Shown here piece by piece: positions 26,182-35,629 of a DNA stretch of 50,683 nucleotides. Source of the DNA: an uncultured Bacteroidales bacterium (lineage in GTDB: Bacteria; Bacteroidota; Bacteroidia; Bacteroidales; ML635J-15). The DNA lies in contig CALJNE010000064.1 in assembly GCA_937982115.1 (NCBI GenBank), positions 1-50,683 of the forward strand, written 5' to 3'. The position numbers and the translations under genes are program-made. Position 1 is the stretch's first letter; each line of letters opens with the position of its first letter. The notes under the pieces were generated by a model. The model worked only from the letters and a program-made list of their open reading frames with translations, was not told the origin of the DNA and did no database searches.

Positions 26182-27156
26182 CTAAAAATTGTCTTCAATT
26201 ATCATTGTAAGAACATCGGTAATGTTTCGACCAATAGCTCTGATTTGTTTAGGGACAATGCTTTCTGTACTCATTCCGGGGATGGAATTTACTTCGAGAA
26301 AGTATGGGATGCCGTCTCTAATAATAAAATCAATACGTACAATTCCTTTGCAACCAATAAAATCATAAATAAATGAAGCATAGGATTGTACTGCACGGGT
26401 TTCTTCGTCGGAAATACGCGCTGGAGTAATTTCTTCCGACAGGTTTGGGTCGTATTTTGCTTCGGTATCAAAGAAATCTTTTTTGGGAACAATTTCCGTT
26501 ATAGGCAAAACAAATTCTTCGGATTTTGTTTTAATCACACCACAAGAAACTTCAGTGCCTTTGATAAATTCTTCGATTAAAATAATATTATCCTCTTGCA
26601 TTGCAATGTTTACGGCTTCGATGAGGTCATCCTTTTTATAAACCTTCGACACTCCGAAACTACTGCCTGCATTATTTGGTTTTACAAAACATGGAAGCCC
26701 TGTGATTTCGATAATTTCTTCAATATTGAATGCTTCGGGATTATTTAAGATTACATATTTTGGAATTTTTACCTCAGTATTTGCCAGCAGTCTCTTGCAG
26801 GCTGCTTTGTGCAATGTATTAACAGAAGCAAATACTCCACTGGCTGAGTAAGGAATTTGTAGGATATCCAGCCATGCTTGTATTTTACCGTCTTCGCCAG
26901 GAGACCCATGCAACACGATGAATGCAAAATCAAATTTTATTTTTTCTCCTTTGTGCGTTACGGAAAAATCGTTCATATCAACTTTTACCAATTGTTGTGG
27001 ATTAATTTCGCAAAACAGTCCTTGTCGTGAAACATCTACAAAGTAAACATTATATTTATTTCTGTCTATTGTATTAAAAACTTGTTTCCCTGAGTTTAAA
27101 CTTATATTTCGTTCAGAGGTGTAACCTCCCGCCAGAACAGCAACATTTCTTTTCAT
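26182..27156 (-). CDS. ddl: D-alanine-D-alanine ligase
   Basis: 324 residues, normal length. ATP-grasp signatures are present: VLAGGYTSERNISLNSG near the N-terminus, LHGSPGEDGKIQAWLDIL, PCFVKPNNAGSSFGVSKV and the metal-binding GIVRIDFI...PYFLEVNSIPGMS. It makes the D-Ala-D-Ala dipeptide for peptidoglycan in the cytoplasm. It appears to be transcribed alone; the upstream side (27157-28101) is a long repeat-filled spacer. Confidence 0.96.
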   Translation of the reverse strand: MKRNVAVLAGGYTSERNISLNSGKQVFNTIDRNKYNVYFVDVSRQGLFCEINPQQLVKVDMNDFSVTHKGEKIKFDFAFIVLHGSPGEDGKIQAWLDILQIPYSASGVFASVNTLHKAACKRLLANTEVKIPKYVILNNPEAFNIEEIIEITGLPCFVKPNNAGSSFGVSKVYKKDDLIEAVNIAMQEDNIILIEEFIKGTEVSCGVIKTKSEEFVLPITEIVPKKDFFDTEAKYDPNLSEEITPARISDEETRAVQSYASFIYDFIGCKGIVRIDFIIRDGIPYFLEVNSIPGMSTESIVPKQIRAIGRNITDVLTMIIEDNF

Positions 27157-27440
27157 TTGTTATTTATTTTATAGTTTGAACGATAAAAAAAATAATATTC
27201 ACTAAAAACACATATTGTCATTACTGATGATATTGTTTTTTTTAAAAAATATGATGCATAATTACAAATTTTTTTTGAAAATTTTATCTGTTACTAAAAT
27301 TTAAGCTCAAAAAAATATTAATCCATAACTCCGACAAAAATACGTAATACTTAAAGGTATTACATTATCATAAAAGGTTTTAGAACTTTTATGGTCAAAC
27401 GTATTTACGTAATATATAATTTCGTTTTGTTTTAAGTTGT
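27157..27440. other. Intergenic, no gene seen
   Basis: Very AT-rich spacer upstream of ddl. TATTTTTG on the minus strand (27336-27343) matches the -7 consensus, but it is far from ddl and has no -33 partner. The interval ends where the second composite repeat begins. Confidence 0.4.
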
Positions 27441-27674
27441 CAAGAATTACTTTGTTCGTTAGAGTTTAGACGGTTTGTCTGTTTTGTGGTATTTACTTTT
27501 CTTTTTGCAATCGCTAAAAAAGAAAAGTAACAAAAGAAAAAATTCGTCGCAGTCTGAATTATTTCTAAAAATTAATCAATCCACAACCACAGCAAAAATA
27601 ATACACGGCGTTCCCACAGTCCACCGGAATTTTTGCTTCTGGACTTTCCCTGCTTGATGATTTTCAACCCAGAT

Positions 27675-27708
27675 TTGAAAATAGAATTTTGAGAAATTCT
27701 ATTTTCAA
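27675..27708. repeat. Perfect 15-bp inverted repeat (hairpin)
   Basis: TTGAAAATAGAATTT and AAATTCTATTTTCAA are perfect reverse complements around a TGAG loop. The hairpin is inside the segment that copy 1 of the composite repeat lacks. No T run follows, so it is not an obvious terminator. Confidence 0.9.
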
Positions 27709-27881
27709 GTGTGCAGGCATGTGTGGAGCATCCGGCTTAATCCCGACTTAGATTTTGTTTGGATTTTACGAAAAAATTCAGAAGGCGACAGTAATCTTTA
27801 TTGGACATTCTGCAAATTATCTTCGATAATTTAAAAGTATTTTAAAATGTTTTTCAAATTTCTAAAATAATTATCTAAATT

Positions 27882-27939
27882 AACGAACTGACTAACTGAC
27901 TAACTGACTAACTGATAAACTAAATAACTGTCTAACTAA
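27882..27939 (-). repeat. (TTAG/TCAG)n tetranucleotide repeat downstream of mltD
   Basis: On the plus strand this reads as CTGA/CTAA units; on the mltD sense strand it is TTAG/TCAG, the orientation seen after the other three genes with such repeats. It lies about 165 bases beyond the mltD stop codon. Confidence 0.85.
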
Positions 27940-28101
27940 AACTTTTGCGGATTTACGGATTAATACGCCTATAATTCGTTGAGCATCCTACAAATTATCT
28001 GCGATAAATTAATTGTCTTTGTACTGAAAATAATTATTTGTTGAGTAGATTCTTTTTTAGTTTTTCTGTTCGGATTGGAGTGTGTTGTAAGTTTGTTATC
28101 T

Positions 28102-29664
28102 TTATTGTTTTTTTCTGATTTTTAAATTCTGTCCGATACGTAAAGATGAAGGGTCGGAAATATTATTGTTTTTTAAAATATCATCAACGCTCACACCTGG
28201 GAATTTCTTTGAAATGCTGAATGGAGTATCGCCTGATTTAACGGTATAGTATTCCCAATTAGGGTCGAGAGGCTCATCTTTTGGAGTATTTGTATTAGGA
28301 TTTATTCCTATCATTTTTTGTTTTTCTTCGAATGATAAAGAATTTACTACTTTGTATTTTGACTCGAGGGCTGCCGGCACATAAACTTTCAGTACCTGTC
28401 CAACTCTAATATTGTTGCTGCTAAGTCCGTTCCATGCTTTAAGGTCAGCGGTATTTACCCCATACCATGAGGCAATTAATCCAATTGCATCTCCGGATTT
28501 TACGGTGTAATTCAGTTGAACTGTTCCTACCGGTTGAGCAGCAGAAGGGATATATTCAGAAACTTTATCGTCTGGTTTTATTTCAATTTTAACACTGTTG
28601 AAGAATACAGAATCGCAATATCTATAAATTGAATCTTCAAGTTCGATAAATTTAGTGATATATTTTCTTTGAATTTTTAGAGGGTATTCTTTGTTGATGG
28701 CAGGAACTATATCTTTTTTGTATTGAGGATTTAATTCCCGCAGATGACCGATTGGAATTTCTAGAATACTGTCGAGAGCAGCAAAATGGAGTTGTTTTGT
28801 AATCATTACAGTGTCTGCATCTTCGATGAAAGGAATATATTCAGGTTTAAATCCGTGCTTGTCGGCGTAAGTGAAAAGATAAACAATAGAAATAAATGCG
28901 GGGACATAATTTCTTGTTTCGTTTGGTAAATAAGGTAGAATTTCCCAGTATGTAGTTTTTCCTCCCGAACGGCGAATAGCATTATTAACTGTTCCCGGGC
29001 CGGCATTATAGGCAGCAAGTACAATGTTCCAATCCTGATAAGTTTCGTAAAGTTTTTTCAGATAAACACATGCTGCTTCAGTAGATTTTTCGGGATCCAT
29101 GCGTTCGTCCACATAAGTATTAATCTCCAGACCAAGTCCGATACCTGTTTTATACATTATTTGCCATAGACCAACAGCTCCGGCAGGTGATTTTGCTTTA
29201 GGATTGAGTGCTGATTCAATTACAGGCAAATATTTTAACTCCAGAGGTAAGTCGTATGCATCAAGTTTTTCTTCAAACATCGGGAAGTATTGGTGTGAAA
29301 GTCCTAAAAATTTTGGAGCAATCCATTTACCATTAATTACATAACGTTCTATGTATTTTTTTACATGAGAATTATATGTGAGATGAATTGTTGTGGGAAT
29401 ATTTCTAATTCTCATTGCAAAAAGTGAATCGGGAATATTGCTTAATAAAAAGTTGTTTCGGTCGGCAGGTTTCAGGAATTGAATTGTGTCGCGGCCTGTA
29501 TAATAAAACCATTCTGAAAGCAAACTGTCGAGTTGGTCAACAAAAGCAATTTTTGATGAGGCTGATGTTTTAGAGTTGTCCGATTCTTCTGTTGGAGGAA
29601 TTTGTGAGAAAATAACAGTATTAAACAGTGTTAAAAATAATATGGAATAAAAAATTTTCTTCAT
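28102..29664 (-). CDS. mltD: Membrane-bound lytic murein transglycosylase D-like, with two LysM domains
   Basis: 520 residues. A signal peptide (ending VIFSQ) is followed by a goose-lysozyme-like SLT domain with the catalytic Glu near 150 (LPVIESALNP), GAVGLWQIM and AAYNAGPGTVNNAI. Two LysM repeats begin near residues 386 (NYTVKSGDAIG) and 472 (YYTVKSGDTPF). It cleaves peptidoglycan glycan strands in the periplasm. Last gene of the parA-parB-DUF5683 unit; it starts two bases after DUF5683. Confidence 0.93.
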   Translation of the reverse strand: MKKIFYSILFLTLFNTVIFSQIPPTEESDNSKTSASSKIAFVDQLDSLLSEWFYYTGRDTIQFLKPADRNNFLLSNIPDSLFAMRIRNIPTTIHLTYNSHVKKYIERYVINGKWIAPKFLGLSHQYFPMFEEKLDAYDLPLELKYLPVIESALNPKAKSPAGAVGLWQIMYKTGIGLGLEINTYVDERMDPEKSTEAACVYLKKLYETYQDWNIVLAAYNAGPGTVNNAIRRSGGKTTYWEILPYLPNETRNYVPAFISIVYLFTYADKHGFKPEYIPFIEDADTVMITKQLHFAALDSILEIPIGHLRELNPQYKKDIVPAINKEYPLKIQRKYITKFIELEDSIYRYCDSVFFNSVKIEIKPDDKVSEYIPSAAQPVGTVQLNYTVKSGDAIGLIASWYGVNTADLKAWNGLSSNNIRVGQVLKVYVPAALESKYKVVNSLSFEEKQKMIGINPNTNTPKDEPLDPNWEYYTVKSGDTPFSISKKFPGVSVDDILKNNNISDPSSLRIGQNLKIRKKQ

Positions 29665-29666
29665 TG

Positions 29667-30203
29667 TTAAAATTTATATTTTAAAGAAATACCGCCAACA
29701 GTGGCATAATTCGGACCTGTTATTGGTTGGACTCTCAAGCTTAGCTTATCCGAGACATCAAACTCAAAGAGGTGTGCATCTACACTTGCATCAACCATCT
29801 GTATCATATAAAAGGCAAAAAAACCAATCAGGTTAAGGTCTCTTTGCTTTCTGTATTTTTCCATTTCGTTAATTAGAGCCTGAGAATTGAGGATATTGTA
29901 AAACTCATCAATGCCTCCGTTATTTCTTGTGATGTAGGCATCGCGATATTTGTTAAACTGTTTTTGATTATTATAAGCAAGATAAGAAAAACCTCCTATG
30001 CCAACATATACTATAGGAATTTTCCAGAATTTACGGTTGTATGCCTGTCCTGCTCCGGGTAAAACTGCTGAGAGCAGCATGGCTTTTTTTGGAGAGTGAG
30101 ATTTAATTTTATCATTTTCTTCAGTTTGCCCAAAAGAAGCAACTGAAATTATTAAGAAAATTTGCAGATATATAAGATATGTTCTTAACTTCTTCAAAAT
30201 CAA
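29667..30203 (-). CDS. DUF5683 membrane protein
   Basis: 178 residues with an N-terminal signal sequence and a hydrophobic KAMLLSAVLPGAGQAYNRKFWKIPIVYVGI segment, the PGAGQ-Y-RK hallmark of DUF5683. It likely spans the envelope; function unknown. The fixed position between parB and mltD in Bacteroidota suggests a link between chromosome partition and cell wall growth, which is inference. Six bases separate it from parB. Confidence 0.85.
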   Translation of the reverse strand: MILKKLRTYLIYLQIFLIISVASFGQTEENDKIKSHSPKKAMLLSAVLPGAGQAYNRKFWKIPIVYVGIGGFSYLAYNNQKQFNKYRDAYITRNNGGIDEFYNILNSQALINEMEKYRKQRDLNLIGFFAFYMIQMVDASVDAHLFEFDVSDKLSLRVQPITGPNYATVGGISLKYKF

Positions 30204-30209
30204 TATTCT

Positions 30210-31091
30210 TTAAAGAGCTAACTTATCCAATAAAGCAATAATTCTTTCGAGGTCGGCGTCGTTTTTAAAAGGAATGATTATTTTTCCTTTACCTTTTGAA
30301 TTTCTTTTAAACTCTACTTCAGTAGCAAAGCAATTCGATAGGTGAGCCTGCAATTGAACATAATCATCGATTTTTGGAGAATTTTTTTCTTTTTTTGTTT
30401 TTATTTCTTCTCCATCGGAGTTAAGTTGACGAACAATTTCTTCGACTTTACGAACGGAAAAATCGTATTTAATAATTTGGTCGTAAATCATCAGACGAGT
30501 ATCTTCGTCTTCGATTGAAAGCAATGCACGGGCATGTCCCATGCTGATTTTATTTTCTTTTAAACCGGATTGAATTTTTACCGGCAAGTTTAAAAGTCTG
30601 ATGTAATTTGAAATTGTAGCACGTTTTTTTCCTACACGTTGACTAAGTTCTTCTTGAGTGAGGTTGCATTCGTCGAGCAGGCGTTGGTAACTGATGGCAA
30701 TTTCAACGGCGTTAAGGTCTTCACGCTGTATATTTTCAACGAGAGCCATTTCGAGCATTTCCTGGTCATTGGCACTGCGTATATAAGCCGGAATTTCTGT
30801 TAGTCCGGCAAGTTTTGAAGCTCTTAATCTTCTTTCGCCGCTGATAAGCTGATATCTTCCGTTGTCGAGGCTTCTAACTGTGATTGGCTGTATCAAACCC
30901 AACTCTTTTATTGAGGCCGATAACTCGTTAAGAGCTTCTTCGTCGAATTCTGATCTTGGTTGATAAGGATTGGTATCAATAAGTTCTATATCAATTTTGT
31001 TGGGTTGATTTACAGTATTTTCGGAATTTTTTACGTTTGAAGTATCAATAAGGGCATCTAATCCTCTGCCAAGTGCGTTTTTCTTTGCCAT
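30210..31091 (-). CDS. parB: Chromosome partitioning protein ParB
   Basis: 293 residues. The N-terminus ALGRGLDALI is the ParA-interacting motif. The ParB/CTPase domain has NPYQPRSEFDEEALNELSASI, GLIQPITVR and LISGERRLRASKLAG (the GERRxRA nucleotide motif), followed by ENIQREDLN and the HTH LSQRVGKKRATISNYIRLL. It binds parS and spreads along DNA with CTP. Two bases downstream of parA. I saw no TGTTTCACGTGAAACA-like parS site in this window. Confidence 0.96.
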   Translation of the reverse strand: MAKKNALGRGLDALIDTSNVKNSENTVNQPNKIDIELIDTNPYQPRSEFDEEALNELSASIKELGLIQPITVRSLDNGRYQLISGERRLRASKLAGLTEIPAYIRSANDQEMLEMALVENIQREDLNAVEIAISYQRLLDECNLTQEELSQRVGKKRATISNYIRLLNLPVKIQSGLKENKISMGHARALLSIEDEDTRLMIYDQIIKYDFSVRKVEEIVRQLNSDGEEIKTKKEKNSPKIDDYVQLQAHLSNCFATEVEFKRNSKGKGKIIIPFKNDADLERIIALLDKLAL

Positions 31092-31093
31092 AA

Positions 31094-31894
31094 TTATTTG
31101 ATTATTTTTTCTTCGTTACTAATTTTTGTCATGTTATTGCGTTGCAACAGTTCACGAGCAAGATTCAGGTAGTTTGCAGCTCCTTTGGAGGCAGCGTCGT
31201 AATCAAAAATTGTTTGTCCAAAACTTGGAGCTTCACCTAATTTAACGTTTCTATGAATGACGGTGTCGAAAACCATAGTATCGAAATGTTTTTTTACTTC
31301 CTCGAGTATTTGGTCAGAAAGTCTTACACGGCTATCATACATTGTCATAACAAAACCTTCGATATCGAGTTCCGGATTCAAACGGCTCTGGACAATACGA
31401 ATAGTGTTGAGCAATTTTCCTAAACCTTCGAGAGCAAAATACTCGCATTGCACCGGAATTAATACTGAATCGCTGGCAGTGAGGGCATTAACAACGATTA
31501 ATCCTAAAGATGGAGAACAATCTATCAGGATAAAGTCGTAATCGTCTTTGATTTTTGCCAGAATGTTTTTCAAAACTTTTTCTCTTTCGCGTAGTTCAAG
31601 CATTTCAATTTCTGCACCTACCAGATCAATATGACTTGGCATCAGGTACAGATTGTCAATGCTGGCGGAGAGTATTGTATCTTTTGGATCATAATCTTTA
31701 ATAAGAACTTCGTAGAGCCCGGCTTTAATGTTACGAACATCAAATCCCATTCCTGAGGTAGCATTTGCTTGCGGATCGGCATCTACTACGAGTACCTTGT
31801 ATTCTAAAACAGCTAAACTTGCGGCAAGGTTAATTGCTGTTGTTGTCTTTCCTACACCGCCTTTCTGATTTGCCAGAGTAATTATTTTTCCCAT
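31094..31894 (-). CDS. parA: Chromosome partitioning ATPase ParA (Soj)
   Basis: 266 residues. The deviant Walker A KGGVGKTTTAINLA near residues 11-24 is preceded by ITLANQ; VVDADPQANAT is switch I and FILIDCSPSLG Walker B. The length and absence of an N-terminal HTH fit the chromosomal Soj type. It works with ParB to segregate origins. First gene of the operon; TAAATTTG on the minus strand (31914-31921) is a candidate -7 element. Confidence 0.96.
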   Translation of the reverse strand: MGKIITLANQKGGVGKTTTAINLAASLAVLEYKVLVVDADPQANATSGMGFDVRNIKAGLYEVLIKDYDPKDTILSASIDNLYLMPSHIDLVGAEIEMLELREREKVLKNILAKIKDDYDFILIDCSPSLGLIVVNALTASDSVLIPVQCEYFALEGLGKLLNTIRIVQSRLNPELDIEGFVMTMYDSRVRLSDQILEEVKKHFDTMVFDTVIHRNVKLGEAPSFGQTIFDYDAASKGAANYLNLARELLQRNNMTKISNEEKIIK

Positions 31895-32078
31895 TTCTAA
31901 AAATTTTGAAGGCCAAATTTACTACTATTAAACAAAAGTTTATAATTTGTTATTGTTCTTTTTTCAACATTATTAACAATTTTTGTTAAATATTGAACTA
32001 TAGTCTTGATTTTTACGCATTTACGATTGTTAATTGTTAATAAGTTTTTGATTGTTTATTGGTTAGCGGGGTTTTGAG

Positions 32079-32687
32079 TTAGTTTTTGGGAAGGTTGGGA
32101 TTGCAATTAATGTACTCAATTAAATCTGTAAGTGTGTTTATGTTGTCGGGTGGAACAATTCCTGAATTAGCTTTAAAGAATTTTGCTATCTCAATTCTGT
32201 TATAAATATTGTTTTTATAATCTAATTTCAATTTTAGATATGTTGACGGCGAAGCGTAAAGAAAAATTCCTTTTAAAAATGTTCCGGCACTCTTACAAGA
32301 ACAGGTTTTAATCTGATATTTAGTTTCGACAAGTGCAAAAGTTATGTCTCCGGCAATAATTCTCGCAAAACTGTAGGATTCCATTCCAAAATTTTCTTCA
32401 TCAAAATACATGCTTACGTAAGTGTAATCTTTTCCATTTACGGAAATAACTTCTTCGGGAATCAAATATTTAATTTTTTCATCTTCGGTTTTATATTTTG
32501 AACGGATAAAACTGTAGTACGAATTTTTATTTGGTGAAACAAGCATTTCGGCTTTGAATCCGTCCCAAAAAATCACATCGGCTTTTATGTATTTTTTTGA
32601 TGAGGAGCAAGAAATAAAAATAAATGTTGCAAAAACTATATTAACAAAAGAAAATGTTTGAAATATCAGTTTTGAGAATTTTTTCAT
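32079..32687 (-). CDS. Putative lipoprotein of unknown function
   Basis: 202 residues. The N-terminus is hydrophobic and ends in a FISC lipobox followed by SSSKK, so it should be lipidated. The body begins YIKADVIFWDGFKAEMLVS and contains a CSC motif (TCSCKSAGTF) and a C-terminal helix. No known domain is recognised. The pattern of a sensor for a change in abundance of some component (DGF...YLIPEEVISVNGKDYTYVS) recalls generic Bacteroidota outer-membrane stress proteins, but this is not enough for a call. It is 53 bases downstream of ribH. Confidence 0.7.
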   Translation of the reverse strand: MKKFSKLIFQTFSFVNIVFATFIFISCSSSKKYIKADVIFWDGFKAEMLVSPNKNSYYSFIRSKYKTEDEKIKYLIPEEVISVNGKDYTYVSMYFDEENFGMESYSFARIIAGDITFALVETKYQIKTCSCKSAGTFLKGIFLYASPSTYLKLKLDYKNNIYNRIEIAKFFKANSGIVPPDNINTLTDLIEYINCNPNLPKN

Positions 32688-32740
32688 TTAGAAAAAGTAA
32701 AATTTCTATATAGAAGATTAACGTGATATTTGTCCGAATA

Positions 32741-33253
32741 TTATTTACATTTAGAACTGAGGCAATTTTTCAATTCGAGCATTTTTAAAACAGCTACAGC
32801 GGCTTCAATTCCTTTATTTCCGTGTTTTCCTCCGGCTCTGTCGAGAGCTTGTTGTTGATTTTGAGTTGTTAAAACCCCGAAAGCAACAGGAACTTCGTAT
32901 TTGCTCATAACATTCATTATGCCTTGAGTAACTCCCTGACAAACGAAATCGAAGTGTCGGGTTTCGCCCTGAATTACGCATCCTAAACAAATTACAGCTT
33001 CGGTGTTTGCAAATTTTATCATATATTCGGCAGCAAGCGGTAATTCAAAACTTCCCGGAACTGATTTAATGATAATATCATTGTCGGTAAATCCATATTT
33101 TTTGAGAGTATCAACTGCACCTTGAGCAAGAGCCGAGGTAACTTCGCTGTTCCATTCCGATATGGCAATTCCTATTTTTACCGGAGTATTAGGGTTGTTA
33201 ACATAAATTCCGGTTTCGTTGTAAACAGATAAATTTTTTTTTGATGATGCCAT
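32741..33253 (-). CDS. ribH: 6,7-dimethyl-8-ribityllumazine synthase
   Basis: 170 residues, typical length. Signatures: GIAISEWNSEVTSALAQGA, SVPGSFELPLAAEYM, the catalytic His in GCVIQGETRHFDFVC, and AFGVLTTQNQQQALDRAGG. It makes lumazine for riboflavin synthesis and forms icosahedral or pentameric assemblies. It follows the TPR gene after an intervening terminator. The Asp of the usual GVLT-NxxQA-ER motif is conserved. Confidence 0.96.
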   Translation of the reverse strand: MASSKKNLSVYNETGIYVNNPNTPVKIGIAISEWNSEVTSALAQGAVDTLKKYGFTDNDIIIKSVPGSFELPLAAEYMIKFANTEAVICLGCVIQGETRHFDFVCQGVTQGIMNVMSKYEVPVAFGVLTTQNQQQALDRAGGKHGNKGIEAAVAVLKMLELKNCLSSKCK

Positions 33254-33264
33254 AGTAATCTGAT

Positions 33265-33289
33265 TTAAAAAAAAGGGCTTTAAGCCCTT
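33265..33289 (-). terminator. Terminator between the TPR gene and ribH
   Basis: On the minus strand AAGGGCTTAAAGCCCTT folds into a stem of up to eight bases and runs into T8. It sits two bases after the TPR stop and 12 bases before the ribH start, so it may attenuate read-through. Confidence 0.75.
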
Positions 33290-33291
33290 GA

Positions 33292-33990
33292 TTATTTTTT
33301 ATTTTGTTCGATTTTTAATTCTGCTCTTGTAATGTATTTTTCAATTTCTCTTTGTTGAGGAGTATCGTAATAATCTTTATCTATTTTTTTGTAAAGTTCC
33401 AGAGCTTTTTCATAATTATTAAGTAATTCGCAAGTTCTGCCGGCTTTCATTAGAAAAACAGGAGAAAGGAGGTCGTTGTCGGCTTTTTTTGCAGCATCAA
33501 GATAATAATCGAGAGCTTTATCGAGGTCGCCTAATTCCATATAAGCGTCGCCAATTAAACCAATAGCCATAGCGCTAACCATAGCATCTTTGCTTTTAAA
33601 TTTTTTAAGATGGCTGATAGCAGTTTCGTAATCGCCTAAACGCATGTAGCACACACCTGCATAATAGCGAGATGCTTTTCCGATAGGAGTTCTGCCGTAA
33701 TCATCAATAATATCAAGGAATCCGGGATAAACTCCGTCGCCATTGAGTGCTAGATTAAAGGAATCACGTTCAAAATACATTTCGGCTTTAAAAGCTTCTG
33801 CCCATGATTGTTTAATTCTTGGTTCTCTGATAAATCTATAGTAACCTATAACCAATAAAACAACCAAAAGTAAACCTGCTATACCGTAAATAAATGCTTT
33901 CTGATTTTCTTCAATAAAATTTTCAGCTCTGCTCAATGATGATTCTACAGTTTTGAAAGCATCTTTTTCTTCTGTTTTCTTTTTTGCCAT
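33292..33990 (-). CDS. TPR-containing single-pass membrane protein (YfgM-like)
   Basis: 232 residues: a charged cytoplasmic N-terminus, one membrane helix near residues 33-50 (AFIYGIAGLLLVVLLVIGYY), then TPR units (RYYAGVCYMRLGDYETAISHL, LIGDAYMELGDLDKALDYYLDAA, CELLNNYEKALELYKKI). The layout equals YfgM-like ancillary proteins of the secretion machinery, but may only be a general TPR adaptor. On the minus strand upstream, TAAATTTG (34033-34040) is a candidate -7 element. Next to ribH in many Bacteroidota. Confidence 0.82.
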   Translation of the reverse strand: MAKKKTEEKDAFKTVESSLSRAENFIEENQKAFIYGIAGLLLVVLLVIGYYRFIREPRIKQSWAEAFKAEMYFERDSFNLALNGDGVYPGFLDIIDDYGRTPIGKASRYYAGVCYMRLGDYETAISHLKKFKSKDAMVSAMAIGLIGDAYMELGDLDKALDYYLDAAKKADNDLLSPVFLMKAGRTCELLNNYEKALELYKKIDKDYYDTPQQREIEKYITRAELKIEQNKK

Positions 33991-34091
33991 AATAAAATTA
34001 TTTATCTTTTATCAAGTTTTTATTCAAGGCTGCAAATTTATATTATTAAATTCAATTTTGAAAATTTGATAAAAAATTTTCTGCAATATTT

Positions 34092-35537
34092 TTATTGTTT
34101 TTTATTTCCAAATATCCAGAGTCCGATAAATGTTATTGTTCCATTAAGTAAGAGCAGTTCGTATCCCATTTTGTAATCAAATGAATTTAGCAGGAATTTG
34201 TAAGTCAAAAAGCAAATCACCGGACTTAAAATGCTTATGAACGGAACAGCTTTGCCGTTTGTTGTTCGTTGTGTGAATAATCCGTAGGCATAAATTCCAA
34301 GCAAAGGACCGTAGGTGTAACCTGCGATTGTAAATATTGCGTCAATAACGCTTTTTTCGTTTATGATGTTAAAAATAATAATGATTGTTGCCATCAAAAT
34401 CGAAAAACCAATATGGACAATTGTTCTAAGTTTTTTTATTTGACTTTCTGTTTTGTTTTTTATTCCGATGATGTCCACGGTAAAAGATGTTGTAAGAGCG
34501 GTGAGTGCACTGTCGGCACTTGAATAAGCCGACGCCATTAATCCTATCAGGAACAGAATCAATATTCCTGTACCAAGATATTTTGAAGCAATCATTGGAT
34601 AAAGGTTGTCGCCTTTAATAAGATTAGGTTCAATATTGTGGCTTGTGGCAAAAATCATTAAAAGCACACCAAGTGATAAGAAAAGTAAGTTCGCCGGAAT
34701 AAAAGCAAAGCCGTAACTTATTACATTTTTTTTGGCATCTTTTAATGATTTGCAACTGAGATTTTTTTGCATCATATCCTGGTCGAGCCCTGTCATTACA
34801 ATCGTAACCAAAGCTCCGCTAATAAATTGTTTTACAAAATGCTGAGATGATTTCCAGTCGGAAAATTCAAAAATCCGGAAGTATTTACTTTCGGTAATGG
34901 CATTTACTGTTTCAGAAAAATTAAAGTTTAATTTCGATGAAATAATTACAATAGTTGCAATTAAGGTTGTAAAAAGAAAAAATGTTTGCAATGTATCTGT
35001 CCATATAATTGTTTTTATCCCTCCTCTAAAAGTGTAAACCCAGATTAAAAGTATTGACAGACAAACCGTAAGATAAAAAGGAATACCGAGTTCATTAAAA
35101 ATGGTTACTTGTAAAACGTTTGCAACAATAAATAATCTGAATGCAGACCCGATTGTACGCGAAAGCAGAAAAAACGAAGCTCCGGTTTTATAAGTGATGG
35201 TATCGAAGCGTTTTTCGAGATAAGTATATATAGACGTGAGTTGCAACTTGTAATAAACCGGTAAAAGAACATGCGCAATAAAAAGATATCCGAGAAAATA
35301 TCCGAAAACCATTTGCATATATGTCATATCGGTGGTTTGTACCCATCCCGGAACGGAAATAAATGTTACCCCTGAAATCGAAGAGCCAAGCATTCCAAAA
35401 GCTACAATATACCATCTCGATTTGCGGTTACCAAGAAAAAATCCTTCGGAATTTACGTTCTTAGAAGTAAAAACAGAGATTAAAATCAAAATCCCAAAGT
35501 ATGAAAATACTATTGCCAGAACAATCAGCGGATTCAT
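34092..35537 (-). CDS. Sodium:solute symporter (SSS family)
   Basis: 481 residues with about 13 membrane helices. Family features are GNRKSRWYIVAFGMLGSSISGVTFISVPG in the first helices, ARTIGS-like LSRTIGSAFRLFIVANVL, GGIKTIIWTDTLQ and SSADSALTALTTSFTVDI (Na2-site region). It imports a solute driven by sodium; the substrate is undetermined. ATG 35537 gives the standard hydrophobic start; seven upstream codons (MICKKKS) are possible. It is divergent from the hydrolase gene. Confidence 0.92.
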   Translation of the reverse strand: MNPLIVLAIVFSYFGILILISVFTSKNVNSEGFFLGNRKSRWYIVAFGMLGSSISGVTFISVPGWVQTTDMTYMQMVFGYFLGYLFIAHVLLPVYYKLQLTSIYTYLEKRFDTITYKTGASFFLLSRTIGSAFRLFIVANVLQVTIFNELGIPFYLTVCLSILLIWVYTFRGGIKTIIWTDTLQTFFLFTTLIATIVIISSKLNFNFSETVNAITESKYFRIFEFSDWKSSQHFVKQFISGALVTIVMTGLDQDMMQKNLSCKSLKDAKKNVISYGFAFIPANLLFLSLGVLLMIFATSHNIEPNLIKGDNLYPMIASKYLGTGILILFLIGLMASAYSSADSALTALTTSFTVDIIGIKNKTESQIKKLRTIVHIGFSILMATIIIIFNIINEKSVIDAIFTIAGYTYGPLLGIYAYGLFTQRTTNGKAVPFISILSPVICFLTYKFLLNSFDYKMGYELLLLNGTITFIGLWIFGNKKQ

Positions 35538-35629
35538 GCTCTTTTTTTTGCAAATCACGTTTTTTATTTTGTTTTTAGCAAAATATTTTTCAAAAAGTTA
35601 TCATATTTGTAATGTTGAAAATATAAGCT

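Larger units (their letters stand above)
27441..28095. repeat. Composite intergenic repeat, copy 2, with insertions
   Basis: Module B (about 27490-27780) starts with the same TTACTTTTCTTTTT/AAAAGAAAAGTAA hairpin as copy 1 and is followed by a left part of module A (27780-27840) and a further A right part (27977-28095, ending GGATTGGAGTGTGTTG). Compared with copy 1, about 100 bases with a perfect 15-base inverted repeat are inserted after CTTGATGATTTT, and a CTGA/CTAA microsatellite separates the two A parts. The unit ends just before the mltD stop codon. Confidence 0.78.

Noticed and set aside
30210..31894. parS site next to parAB
   Set aside because: No 16-bp TGTTTCACGTGAAACA-like sequence was found by eye in or beside parAB.
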